Below, piece by piece: positions 16,256 to 24,129 of a stretch of DNA of 33,257 nucleotides. Within the stretch, counting starts at the first letter, position 1; the number at the start of each line of letters is the position of its first letter. The notes under the pieces are model-generated. The model saw only the letters and a list, made by a program, of their open reading frames with translations, had not been told where the DNA came from and searched no databases. The position numbers and the translations under genes were made by a program. The stretch is from NCBI GenBank assembly GCA_013911975.1, contig JACESF010000047.1, positions 1 to 33,257 of the forward strand. The letters are read 5' to 3'. The stretch is from Hyphomicrobiales bacterium (GTDB lineage Bacteria > Pseudomonadota > Alphaproteobacteria > Rhizobiales > Xanthobacteraceae).

Positions 16256-16528
16256 TCAAGTGCTCGCCGCCGCGTCGGGGTTGCACCGCCGGCAGGCCCG
16301 GGCGCCGCTGGCCCGCGCGCTCTCCAGCGTGTGGTGCAGCCGCACATTCTGCGGGCGCGCGGTGCGCGAGGGGCAGGACGGACGGCAATAGATTCCCGTG
16401 GTGACGACCGAATACCAGAAGTGCCCGTCGGCGGAGGTGTCCCGCGCGAGGATTCGCGCCCAGCGCGGATCCTCCGTCACCGGCGGCGGGGCGGACTGGG
16501 GGAGCGTCGCAGGGGCAGTCATGCGCAT
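16256..16528 (-). CDS. Stand-alone Ada N-terminal (methylphosphotriester-repair, zinc-binding) domain protein
   Basis: The 90-residue protein consists almost wholly of the Ada N-terminal domain: DPRWARILARDTSADGHFWY, then TTGIYCRPSC and ARACRRCNPDA. The four cysteines (CxxxC and CxxC) match the zinc site of E. coli Ada, whose first cysteine accepts methyl groups from DNA phosphotriesters. In full-length Ada an AraC-type domain follows, but here the frame stops four residues after CNPDA. It could be a natural single-domain protein or the remnant of a truncated ada. The start could also be the ATG at 16522, since AGGA lies nine bases before it. It diverges from the YqaA-like gene. Confidence 0.78.
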   Translation of the reverse strand: MRMTAPATLPQSAPPPVTEDPRWARILARDTSADGHFWYSVVTTGIYCRPSCPSRTARPQNVRLHHTLESARASGARACRRCNPDAAAST

Positions 16529-16754
16529 CGGTCCTGTCCGGGTGATTGGGGCGACGCTGCGGATAGCGGCGCGAAACCTTGCATGTTCCTTCCTGCGCCC
16601 GTCTCCGCGCCCACGCCACCCGATATGGACGCACGGCGGGGGCGCAGATCGCGGCCCTGATCGCGCCCCTTGCCACAGGACGACGCGGGTGTGCTTCGAT
16701 GCCGGGGTGAGAATCGCTCCCGATCCCTTCTTCAGCACCCGTCCCGAGACGCCC

Positions 16755-17189
16755 ATGACCTCCCTCGCCGCCTATGGCGGCCTGTTCCTGGCCGCCCTGG
16801 CCGCCGCCACCATCCTTCCGCTCCAGTCGGAGGCGGTGCTGGTGGGCCTGCTTCTGGCCGACCATTCGCCGTGGCTGCTCATCGTCGTGGCGAGCCTCGG
16901 CAACGTGTTGGGATCGGTCATCAATTGGGTGTTGGGACGCGGGATCGAGAGGTTTCGGCATCGCCGGTGGTTCCCCATGGGCGACACGGCCCTGGAACGG
17001 GCCCAGCGCTGGTATCAGCGCTACGGGCGCTGGTCGCTGCTCGCGAGCTGGATGCCCGTCATCGGCGATCCGCTGACATTGGTGGCCGGCATCATGCGCG
17101 AGCCCCTGCCGGTGTTCCTGGCCCTGGTCACGGTGGCGAAGGTGGGACGATACGTGGCGCTGGCGGCGATCACGCTCTCCTGGACCTGA
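16755..17189 (+). CDS. YqaA/DedA-like small integral membrane protein
   Basis: The 144-residue protein begins TSLAAYGGLFLAALAAATILPLQSEAVLVGLLLAD, with membrane segments near 5-35, 39-58 and two more near the end. The motifs ILPLQSE, NVLGSVINWVLGR, WSLLASWMPVIGDPLTLVAGIMR and KVGRYVALAA fit the short YqaA branch of the SNARE-associated/DedA family. DedA-type proteins take part in lipid-carrier and membrane homeostasis; the role of YqaA proteins is not established. The upstream open frame to 16398 is non-coding in character, so the ATG at 16755 is used although its ribosome-binding site is weak. It converges with the regulator gene ending at 17209. Confidence 0.85.
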   Translation: MTSLAAYGGLFLAALAAATILPLQSEAVLVGLLLADHSPWLLIVVASLGNVLGSVINWVLGRGIERFRHRRWFPMGDTALERAQRWYQRYGRWSLLASWMPVIGDPLTLVAGIMREPLPVFLALVTVAKVGRYVALAAITLSWT

Positions 17190-17208
17190 GGCCGCGACCG
17201 CCGCCGGC

Positions 17209-18108
17209 TCAGCCGCGCGGCGCGCGCTCGATCATCTTCTCGATGCTCACCGACGTGAGGTGGCGGCGCATGAAGGCGGCGGCCTCCGCGCGGTCGCCGT
17301 CCAGCAGCAGATCGATGAGATGCACATGCTCGCCGCACCGGATGGCGGCATATTTCCGATCCAGCGACTGCTTGTATTCGATCAGGCGCCGCAGCCGGTC
17401 CACGCGCTTCAGGCTGTCGATGAAGAAGATGTTGCGGCTGCACGAAATGATGCTCTCGTGCACCGTCCGGTTCAGGTCGAACAAGGTGGGGTTCGAGACC
17501 TCCCAGATCCGTCCGTCCACCAGTTCCTGCTGCTGCGCCCGGCAGGCCAGCAGCGCGTCGCGGTTCAGAACGAAGCCCGGCTCCAGGATGGCGGCGGGCT
17601 CGATGGCGAGGCGGAAGCGATAGCTGTCCTGGTAGGATTGCATGCTTTTCAGCATGGGCTGGAAGCCCCAGCCGTGGCCCGGCAGCCGCTCGATCCATCC
17701 CTCATTGGCGATGCGCGCCAGCACGCGGCGCAACTGCGCCCGTGAGAGGCCGTAGTCGCGCGCCAGCTTGCTGTCCGTGACCTTCTCCGGCAGCCGGCCT
17801 TCCAGATTGTCCTCGGCGATGCGCAGATAGGCGGTCTCGTCCTCGTCCCAGGCGGAGGGTTTGGGCGGCGTGACGGCGGCCACGGTCTGGCTGCCCACGA
17901 GATAGCCGCCGCGTCGCCCGTTGGCCGCCACGTGGCCCGACTGCTCCAGCAGCACCAGCGCGCGCCGCACCGGCGAGCGCGACACGCGGAACTGCTCCGC
18001 GAGCTTGCGCTCCACGAGCTGCGTGCCGGGCTCGATCCGTTCGGCCCGGATGTGGTCCGCGATCTGGGCGGCGAGCTGCATGACGAGCGGGGAATCCATC
18101 CACGTCAT
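17209..18108 (-). CDS. GntR/FCD family regulator with two winged-helix domains
   Basis: The 299-residue protein has a GntR-type winged helix at about 5-71 (QLVERKLAEQFRVSRSPVRRAL, wing GRRGGYLV). A second similar winged helix follows at about 88-150 (KVTDSKLARDYGLSRAQLRRVL, wing LPGHGWGFQP). The C-terminal FCD effector domain (about 155-290) has candidate metal ligands in DLNRTVHESI and GEHVHLIDLLL. Normal GntR regulators have one winged helix and about 230 residues. It diverges from the amidohydrolase operon across 152 bases that carry a TTTGGTT dyad, so it probably controls that operon in response to a pathway acid. The ATG at 18108 is used; 18099 is an alternative. The open frame further upstream runs through the promoter region. 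Confidence 0.88.
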   Translation of the reverse strand: MTWMDSPLVMQLAAQIADHIRAERIEPGTQLVERKLAEQFRVSRSPVRRALVLLEQSGHVAANGRRGGYLVGSQTVAAVTPPKPSAWDEDETAYLRIAEDNLEGRLPEKVTDSKLARDYGLSRAQLRRVLARIANEGWIERLPGHGWGFQPMLKSMQSYQDSYRFRLAIEPAAILEPGFVLNRDALLACRAQQQELVDGRIWEVSNPTLFDLNRTVHESIISCSRNIFFIDSLKRVDRLRRLIEYKQSLDRKYAAIRCGEHVHLIDLLLDGDRAEAAAFMRRHLTSVSIEKMIERAPRG

Positions 18109-18182
18109 CTGCCCCGTCAGGGGCCGCCCCGCAAGGCGTCGCCGCCGGAAGTGGCACCGCTCGCGTGGTTTCTCGGTCGGCG

Positions 18183-18212
18183 TTTGGTTTTTTTTGGTTG
18201 AAAAGAACCAAA
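18183..18212. promoter_or_regulatory. Candidate operator: TTTGGTT-N6-AACCAAA with an extra half-site
   Basis: TTTGGTT (18193-18199) and AACCAAA (18206-18212) form a perfect 7-bp inverted repeat with a 6-base spacer. A third copy of TTTGGTT lies at 18183-18189. They are in the only A+T-rich patch between the divergent regulator and the amidohydrolase gene. A plus-strand -35-like TTGAAA (18198-18203) overlaps the dyad. FCD-type GntR regulators often bind short TGGT/ACCA half-sites, so this is the likely operator for the adjacent gene. Three half-sites might suit a protein with doubled winged helices. Confidence 0.6.
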
Positions 18213-18260
18213 TCCTTCGATAGCTCTCAGCGCAGAACAACAATCGTGGGAGCGAGCGCC

Positions 18261-19178
18261 ATGGCCGAGGATGGGCCGGCACAGGCTGCGGGCGGAGACG
18301 GCGGGCGGCTCGCCCTGCCGGCCGGCGCATGCGACTGCCATGTGCACGTCTTCGAGCCGGACCTGTTTCCCCTCGACCCGGCACGCACCTACACGCCCGG
18401 CCGCGCAAGCCTCGCGATGCTGGAGGCGCATCTCGCCGGGCTTGGGCTCGCGCGGGTGGTCCTGGTCCAGCCCAGCGTCTACGGCACGGACAATTCCTGC
18501 CTGCTAGATGCGCTGGAAAAGCTCGGCGAGCGGGGCCGCGCGGTGGCGGTGATCGACCCCGAGGTCACTTCGGACGCAGAAATCCGCGCCTTGCGGACCG
18601 CGGGCGTCCGGGCCCTGCGCGTCAATCTGGAATCGCGCGGAGAATCCCGTGGCCAGGCCGCGCGGGCGGCGTTCGAGGCCACGGCGGCCCGCGCCGCTGC
18701 ACACGGCCTCGCGGTGCAGATCTATGCCGCCATGCCCTTGCTGCCGCACCTCGCGGACCTCATCGAGGCGAGCGCCGCGCCCACCATCCTCGACCATTTC
18801 GCCGGCGCGAAGGCCGAGGCCGGGCTCGACCAGCCGGGCTTCGACGATCTGATGCACTTGCTGGCGGGCGGCAAAACGTGGGTGAAACTGTCCGGCGCCT
18901 ACCGCGCCTCCTCCCTGCCCGATTATGGGGACCTGGAGCCCATCGCCCGCGCCCTCATCGCGGCCCGTCCCGACCGGCTGGTCTGGGCCTCCGACTGGCC
19001 ACACACCGGCGGGGGGAAGGAGCGCGCCGCGCGCGGTCCCCTCGCGATCGAACCCTTCCGCGACATCGACAGCGCCACCGCCCTGCGCCTGCTGCGCTCC
19101 TGGTGCGCGGACGCGACCACCTTCCGCGACATCCTGACCGTCAACGCGGCCCGGCTGTTCGACTTTCCTTCTTACTGA
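18261..19178 (+). CDS. Amidohydrolase of the 2-pyrone-4,6-dicarboxylate lactonase (LigI) type
   Basis: The 305-residue protein is an amidohydrolase-2 TIM barrel. Metal or catalytic residues appear as H27 and H29 (CDCHVHVF), H179 (TILDHFAG) and D245 (LVWASDWPH). The opening ACDCHVHVFEPDLFPL and the segment WVKLSGAYR recall LigI-like lactonases, which hydrolyse PDC and related lactones without a tightly bound metal. The start at 18261 has GGGAG upstream. It is the first gene of a five-gene operon with an isopropylmalate-dehydrogenase-like enzyme, an aldehyde dehydrogenase, a cupin and a Bug protein. This fits ring-opening of a lactone followed by oxidation of a hydroxy acid. The specific substrate is unknown. 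Confidence 0.83.
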   Translation: MAEDGPAQAAGGDGGRLALPAGACDCHVHVFEPDLFPLDPARTYTPGRASLAMLEAHLAGLGLARVVLVQPSVYGTDNSCLLDALEKLGERGRAVAVIDPEVTSDAEIRALRTAGVRALRVNLESRGESRGQAARAAFEATAARAAAHGLAVQIYAAMPLLPHLADLIEASAAPTILDHFAGAKAEAGLDQPGFDDLMHLLAGGKTWVKLSGAYRASSLPDYGDLEPIARALIAARPDRLVWASDWPHTGGGKERAARGPLAIEPFRDIDSATALRLLRSWCADATTFRDILTVNAARLFDFPSY

Positions 19179-19190
19179 CGGGTGCTTTCC

Positions 19191-20270
19191 ATGAAGATCC
19201 TAGTGCTTCCCGGCGACGGCATCGGGCCCGAAATCACCGCCGCGACGCTCACCGTGCTCAAGGCCGCCGACGCGAAGCTCGGCCTCGGCCTGTCCTTCGA
19301 GGAAATGGACATCGGCCTGAAGGCACTCCGGGAACAGGGCACCACCTTGCCCGATCCGGTGATGAAGCGCGTGCCTGACATGGACGGGGTCATTCTCGGG
19401 CCGGTGTCGCACTATGAGTATCCGACCAAGGACAAGGGCGGCATCAATCCGTCCGGCGCGCTGCGGGTCACGTTCAACCTCTATGCGAACGTGCGTCCGT
19501 GCCGCTCGCGGGAGGGCATGACCATCCTGCGCAAGCCCATGGATCTCGTGATTGTCCGCGAGAACACCGAGGGATTCTATGCCGACCGCAACATGTTCGC
19601 GGGCGGCGGCGAGTTCATGCCGGAGCCGGACATCGCCCTCGCCGTGCGGAAGATCACCGCGAAGGGCTGCGCCCGGGTGGCGCGCGCGGCCTTCGAGATC
19701 GCGCGCGGTCGTCGCAAGAAGCTCACCGCCGTCCACAAGGCCAATGTGCTGCGCCTGTCCGACGGGCTGTTCCTCCAGGAGGTGCGCAAGGTCGCGGAGG
19801 ACTTCCCGGACGTGGAGCTGGACGACCTGATCGTCGATGCCGCGAGCGCCCACATCATCCGCCGCCCCGACACGTTCGACGTGATCGTCACCACCAACAT
19901 GTTCGGCGACATCCTCTCCGACGAGGCGTCCGAACTGTGCGGCAGCCTGGGTCTCGGCGGCTCCATCAATGCGGGCGACGAATATTGCGTGGCCCAGGCC
20001 CAGCACGGCTCGGCGCCGGATATCGCGGGCCGCAACGTGGCCAATCCCACCTCGCTCATCCTGTCCGCCGCCATGCTGCTGGACTGGCGCGGCCGGCGCG
20101 ACGGCAACCCTGCCTTGATCGCCGCTGCCGAACTCATCGAGGCTGCGGTGGAGGAGACCATTTCCGATCCGGACACCCGCACGGGCGATCTCGGCGGAAA
20201 GACGGGCACGGACGCCTTCGCCGCGGCGGTCTGCCGCCGCCTCACCGCCGCCGCGTCGCGCGCTGCCTGA
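19191..20270 (+). CDS. Isocitrate/isopropylmalate dehydrogenase family enzyme
   Basis: The 359-residue protein is a beta-hydroxyacid oxidative decarboxylase. It opens with KILVLPGDGIGPEI. Substrate-binding arginines are visible at R91, R102 and R123 (VRENTEGFYADRNM), followed by Y130, K183 (VHKANVLRLSDG) and metal-binding aspartates D216, D240 and D244 (NMFGDILSDEAS). Family members act on isocitrate, isopropylmalate, homoisocitrate or tartrate/malate. The catabolic neighbours argue against leucine biosynthesis (leuB). The ATG at 19191 gives the canonical N-terminus; an in-frame GTG at 19182 is possible but unlikely. It begins 12 bases after the amidohydrolase stop and 10 bases precede the aldehyde dehydrogenase, so the genes are co-transcribed. 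Confidence 0.87.
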   Translation: MKILVLPGDGIGPEITAATLTVLKAADAKLGLGLSFEEMDIGLKALREQGTTLPDPVMKRVPDMDGVILGPVSHYEYPTKDKGGINPSGALRVTFNLYANVRPCRSREGMTILRKPMDLVIVRENTEGFYADRNMFAGGGEFMPEPDIALAVRKITAKGCARVARAAFEIARGRRKKLTAVHKANVLRLSDGLFLQEVRKVAEDFPDVELDDLIVDAASAHIIRRPDTFDVIVTTNMFGDILSDEASELCGSLGLGGSINAGDEYCVAQAQHGSAPDIAGRNVANPTSLILSAAMLLDWRGRRDGNPALIAAAELIEAAVEETISDPDTRTGDLGGKTGTDAFAAAVCRRLTAAASRAA

Positions 20271-20280
20271 GGCCGAAGCC

Positions 20281-21654
20281 ATGATCCTCTCCGTAAATCC
20301 CGCGACGGGCGCCGAGCTTGCGCGGTTCGAGGCGGACACGCCGGCCGCCGTTGACGCGGCCCTGTCGGCCGCGGCATCCGCCCAGGCGAAATGGGCGCGC
20401 GTGCCCGTGTCCGAGCGCGTCGAGCTGCTGCGCCGCATGGCCCGCGTGCTGCGGGCGGGCAAGGAACGCTACGGCCTCCTCATCACGCAGGAGATGGGCA
20501 AGCCCCTGCCCGAGGCTGAGGCCGAGGTGGAGAAGTCCGCCTGGAATTGCGACTTCTACGCCGACGCCGCCCCCCGCTTCCTCGCCGACGAAGTCACGGA
20601 CAGCAATGCCAGCGAGAGCGCGGTGGTGTTCGACCCGCTCGGCGTGGTGCTCGCCATCATGCCGTGGAACTACCCCTTCTGGCAGTTCTTCCGCTTCGCG
20701 GCGCCCGCCTTCGCCGCCGGCAACGGCGCCATCCTCAAGCATGCCAACAACGTGCCCCAGTGCGCCCGCGCCATCGCCGAGGTGATGCGCGACGCCGAGG
20801 TCCCCGAGGGCCTGTTCAGCACCCTGCTTATCGATTCTGGCGCGGTGGCCGGCCTCATCGCCGACGACCGCATCGCCGCCGTGACGCTCACCGGGTCCAC
20901 CGAGGTGGGCATGATCGTCGCGTCCCAGGCGGGCCAGGCGCTCAAGAAGCAGGTGCTGGAGCTGGGCGGCTCCGACCCCTTCATCGTGCTGGCGGATGCC
21001 GACATCGAGGCGGCCGCCGCCACCGCCGTGAAGGCGCGCTTCATCAATGTGGGCCAGAGCTGCATCAACGCGAAGCGCTTCATCGTCGAGGAGAGCGTCG
21101 CCGACCGCTTCGCCGACGCCTTCTGCGCGGGCGTCGCCAAGCTGAAGGTGGGCGATCCCCTGGAGCGCGACACCACTATCGGCCCCATGGCCCGCGCCAA
21201 CCTGCGCGACACCCTGCACGACCAGGTGGAGCGCTCCGTGAAGGCGGGCGCGGTGCTGCGCGCGGGCGGGGCGCCCATCGACGGGCCGGGCTTCTTCTAT
21301 CCGCCCACCGTGCTCGACCATGTGCAGCCCCACATGGCCGCCGCCTGCGAGGAGACGTTCGGCCCGGCCGCCGCCATCATCCGCGTGAAAGACGCGGAGG
21401 AGGCCATCGCGCGGGCCAACGCCATCGAGTTCGGCCTCGGCGCCGCGCTGTGGACCTCGGATTTGGCGCGGGGCAAGGCGCTCGCCCGGCGCATCGAGGC
21501 GGGCGCGGTCTTCATCAACGGCATGACCGCCTCGGACCCCCGCCTGCCGTTCGGCGGCATCAAGAAGTCCGGCTACGGGCGCGAGCTGGGCGTCTACGGC
21601 ATCCGGGAATTCGTGAACATCAAGACGGTCTGGATCGGACCTGTGAAGGCCTGA
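20281..21654 (+). CDS. NAD(P)-dependent aldehyde dehydrogenase (succinate-semialdehyde dehydrogenase-like)
   Basis: The 457-residue protein is an ALDH-superfamily enzyme that oxidises aldehydes to acids. Key residues are N130 (MPWNYPFWQ), K153 (ILKHANNVP), the GSTEVG cofactor turn (205-210), E227 (LELGGSDPF) and the nucleophile C261 (VGQSCINAKR). PWNYPFWQ and GQSCINAKR are typical of the succinate-semialdehyde dehydrogenase (GabD/Sad-like) branch, though the length is slightly short because the N-terminus is trimmed. It lies in the amidohydrolase operon and probably oxidises a semialdehyde formed in the same pathway. The true aldehyde cannot be deduced. Confidence 0.9.
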   Translation: MILSVNPATGAELARFEADTPAAVDAALSAAASAQAKWARVPVSERVELLRRMARVLRAGKERYGLLITQEMGKPLPEAEAEVEKSAWNCDFYADAAPRFLADEVTDSNASESAVVFDPLGVVLAIMPWNYPFWQFFRFAAPAFAAGNGAILKHANNVPQCARAIAEVMRDAEVPEGLFSTLLIDSGAVAGLIADDRIAAVTLTGSTEVGMIVASQAGQALKKQVLELGGSDPFIVLADADIEAAAATAVKARFINVGQSCINAKRFIVEESVADRFADAFCAGVAKLKVGDPLERDTTIGPMARANLRDTLHDQVERSVKAGAVLRAGGAPIDGPGFFYPPTVLDHVQPHMAAACEETFGPAAAIIRVKDAEEAIARANAIEFGLGAALWTSDLARGKALARRIEAGAVFINGMTASDPRLPFGGIKKSGYGRELGVYGIREFVNIKTVWIGPVKA

Positions 21655-21665
21655 GGGAGAACATC

Positions 21666-22085
21666 ATGACTGAGCGCCAGGCCGTGATCCTGCGGCCCTC
21701 CGAGATCCCCGCCCGCGAGCGCGGCGGCGGGGCCAAGACCATCCCGCTCGTGACCCGGCGCACCGGGGCGCGGGATTTCATCAACGGCATCACCATCTTC
21801 GCGCCCAACGCGGCGATCCCGCTCCACAGCCACAATTGCGATGAGAGCGTCCTGATGCTGGAGGGCAACGCCATCGCGGAGATCGACGGCGTGCGCCACG
21901 AGGTGACCGCCGGCGACGTCACCTTCATCCCCGCCAACATCCCCCACCGCTTCATCAACCGCTCGGACACCGAGGGCATGAAGATCCTGTGGACCTACGC
22001 CTCCATCGACGCCACCCGCACCCTCGTCGAGACCGGCGATACCCGGTCCATCGACGAAGAGCACAAGGCACCCATCGCGCGCTGA
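21666..22085 (+). CDS. Single-domain cupin protein
   Basis: The 139-residue protein contains one cupin barrel. The metal ligands are H54, H56 and E60 (PLHSHNCDESVLMLEG) and H94 (IPANIPHRFINRS), the complete 3-His/1-Glu set. GAGGGAGAAC precedes the ATG and gives a strong start, 11 bases after the aldehyde dehydrogenase stop. Small cupins in catabolic operons act as isomerases, decarboxylases, dioxygenases or sensors of the substrate. The sequence does not show which applies here. Confidence 0.85.
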   Translation: MTERQAVILRPSEIPARERGGGAKTIPLVTRRTGARDFINGITIFAPNAAIPLHSHNCDESVLMLEGNAIAEIDGVRHEVTAGDVTFIPANIPHRFINRSDTEGMKILWTYASIDATRTLVETGDTRSIDEEHKAPIAR

Positions 22086-22118
22086 GCGCCTTCAATCAAC
22101 ACATCCTGGGAGGACATC

Positions 22119-23135
22119 ATGAACCAGACTGAACAGGGCCGGCCCGGCCGCGCCCGCCGCCTGACGCGCATGCTCATGGGAGCCGCCCTCACCGGCGCAC
22201 TCGCCGCGCTCGCGCCCGCCACGGCCGGCGCGCAGGGCTATCCCGCGCGCGAGGTGACCATGGTCGTGGGCTATGCCCCCGGCGGCACCGGCGACGTGAT
22301 CGCCCGCATCATTTCCGAACAACTGGCGAAGCGCCTGGGCAAGGGCGTGATCGTGGACAACAAGCCGGGCGCCAGCGGCTCTCTCGCGGCTGGCCAAGTG
22401 GTGCGTGCCGCGCCCGACGGCCTGATGCTGCTCGCCGGCCAGACCGCGGAAATCTCCATCAATCCGTTCCTGATGAAGCTGAATTACGATCCCCAAAAGG
22501 ATCTCCAGCCCGTCGCCCTCGCCGCGGTGGTGCCGCTCGGGCTGGTGGCGCCGGAAAAGGCGCCCTATTCGACCGTGGCGGAAATGCTGGTGGCGGCCAA
22601 GGCGTCGTCGAGCGGCCTCACCTTCGCCTCATCCGGCATCGGCACGCCGAGCCATTTCGCGACGGACCTTCTGAAGCTGAAGACCAAGGCCAACTTCACC
22701 AACGTGCCCTACAAGGGCGCGGGCCCCGCGCTTAACGACATCCTCGGCGGCCATGTGGACTTGTTCTTCTCCGGCCTTCCGGCGGCGCTCCAGAGCGTGC
22801 GCGCGGGCCGCATGAAGCTGATGGCGGTGTCATCCGCCGAACGTAGCGGCGCCGCCCCGGACGTGCCCACCATCGCGGAAGCCGCCAAGATCCCCGGCTT
22901 CGACATCACCCTCTGGGTCGGCATCTTCGCTCCCAAGGACACGCCGGCCGACGTGGTGACGCTGCTGAACAAGGAGATCAACGCCATCATCACCTCGCCC
23001 GAGGTGAAGGCCCGCTTCCTCACGGAAGGTGCCGATGTGCGGCCGCTCACCATCGAGCAGACCGCGGCCTTCACCCGCAGCGAGAGCGAGAAGTACAAGG
23101 CGCTGATCACCGAGATGGGCGTGACGCTCCAGTAG
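22119..23135 (+). CDS. Bug-family (TctC-like) periplasmic substrate-binding protein
   Basis: The 338-residue protein has a signal peptide whose basic region carries paired arginines (ARRLTRMLMG), with cleavage near AGAQG. The mature part opens with YPAREVTMVVGYAPGGTGDVIARII and includes VIVDNKPGASGSLAA and NVPYKGAGPALNDILGGHVDLFFSG, all hallmarks of Bug/TctC proteins. They bind carboxylates or aromatic acids and deliver them to TctAB permeases or, in some cases, to sensor kinases. No TctA or TctB gene is nearby. The ATG has GGGAGG upstream. It is the last gene of the plus-strand catabolic operon and is followed by a strong terminator. Confidence 0.92.
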   Translation: MNQTEQGRPGRARRLTRMLMGAALTGALAALAPATAGAQGYPAREVTMVVGYAPGGTGDVIARIISEQLAKRLGKGVIVDNKPGASGSLAAGQVVRAAPDGLMLLAGQTAEISINPFLMKLNYDPQKDLQPVALAAVVPLGLVAPEKAPYSTVAEMLVAAKASSSGLTFASSGIGTPSHFATDLLKLKTKANFTNVPYKGAGPALNDILGGHVDLFFSGLPAALQSVRAGRMKLMAVSSAERSGAAPDVPTIAEAAKIPGFDITLWVGIFAPKDTPADVVTLLNKEINAIITSPEVKARFLTEGADVRPLTIEQTAAFTRSESEKYKALITEMGVTLQ

Positions 23136-23162
23136 CGCCATCGGCCGATCGTCCATGGACCC

Positions 23163-23189
23163 AAGGGGCGGCGAGAGCCGCCCCTTTTT
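23163..23189 (+). terminator. Rho-independent terminator ending the plus-strand catabolic operon
   Basis: A 10-bp perfect stem, AAGGGGCGGC (23163-23172) with GCCGCCCCTT (23177-23186), has a GAGA loop and is followed by further Ts to 23189. It begins 27 bases after the Bug-protein stop. On the minus strand the hairpin is followed by only two Ts, so termination of the opposing operon there is less certain. Confidence 0.88.
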
Positions 23190-23235
23190 CATGCCGATGC
23201 CGGCTGGCCACGTCGCTGCACCGCAGACGGCCGGT

Positions 23236-24093
23236 TCAGGCGGCTTCCGCCACCACCGGATTGCGGAGAACGCCGATCCCGCTGATCTCGACCTCCACCG
23301 TGTCTCCCGCCTTCATCCACAAGGGCGGATTGCGTTTGGCGCCGACGCCGCCCGGCGTCCCGGTGACGATCACGTCGCCCGGCTCCAGGGTCAGGACCGT
23401 CGAGCAGTAGCGGATCAGCGCCGGAATGTCGGTGATGAGCAGGTCGGTGGTGGAATGCTGCACCACCGCGCCGTTGAGCCGCGTTTCCAACGTGAGGCTT
23501 GCCGGATCGGGAATCTCGTCGCGGGTCACGAGCCAGGGGCCGAAGGCTCCGGTCCGCGCGAAGGTCTTGCCGGCGCCGAACTGCGAGGTGTGGCGCTGCC
23601 AATCGCGGATGGAGCCTTCATTGTAGCAGGCATAGCCCGCGACCGAGGCCAGGGCGTTCTCCTCGGAGATGCGGCGCCCGCCGCGACCAATCACCAGCGC
23701 CAGTTCGCCCTCATAGTCGAACTGGTCGGATTCGAGCGGCTTCACGATGGGCTGGAGATGGCCGACCTGGCTCTCCGGGTAGCGCGTGAAGAGCGAGGGG
23801 TTTTCGGTGACCGTGCGGCCGGTCTCGGCCACATGATCCCGATAGTTCAGCCCGATGCAGATGATCTTGCCTGGATCGGGAATGACCGGAAGCAGCGTGA
23901 CATCCGCCAGCTTCCAGTCGGCCGAATTGGCCTCGCCGATCCGCCGCGCCTCGTCGAGCGCATCGGCGGCGATGAGCTGGCGCAGGCTCGCGATGCCGCG
24001 GCCCTCGAAATGGGGGCCGAGCTCGACGATCCCCTCGTCCTTCACGACACCGAAGCGGGCGCGGTTTCCGGCTTCGAACGATACGAGCTTCAT
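23236..24093 (-). CDS. Fumarylacetoacetate hydrolase (FAH) family protein
   Basis: The 285-residue protein has a small N-terminal domain and the FAH core. Motifs are KIICIGLNYRDHVAETG (about 76-92), DYEGELALVIG with metal ligands E128 and E130, and VTGTPGGVGAKRNPPLWMKAGDTVEVEI near the end. The third ligand is usually the first Asp of a NDxSxRD motif; here the segment reads YNEGSIRDWQ, with Glu at 159. Family members hydrolyse or decarboxylate ring-cleavage products such as 2-hydroxymuconate derivatives. It is the last gene of the minus operon, 36 bases after the dioxygenase, so it probably acts on the extradiol product. AAAGG precedes the ATG at 24093. Confidence 0.9.
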   Translation of the reverse strand: MKLVSFEAGNRARFGVVKDEGIVELGPHFEGRGIASLRQLIAADALDEARRIGEANSADWKLADVTLLPVIPDPGKIICIGLNYRDHVAETGRTVTENPSLFTRYPESQVGHLQPIVKPLESDQFDYEGELALVIGRGGRRISEENALASVAGYACYNEGSIRDWQRHTSQFGAGKTFARTGAFGPWLVTRDEIPDPASLTLETRLNGAVVQHSTTDLLITDIPALIRYCSTVLTLEPGDVIVTGTPGGVGAKRNPPLWMKAGDTVEVEISGIGVLRNPVVAEAA

Positions 24094-24129
24094 GGGTGAC
24101 CTTTCAGTGGCAATCAGTTCCAGCGCCGC

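Noticed and set aside
19191..20270. leuB, leucine biosynthesis
   Set aside because: The enzyme family fits, but the neighbours are catabolic and no leuC or leuD is near. A paralogue acting on another beta-hydroxy acid is more likely.
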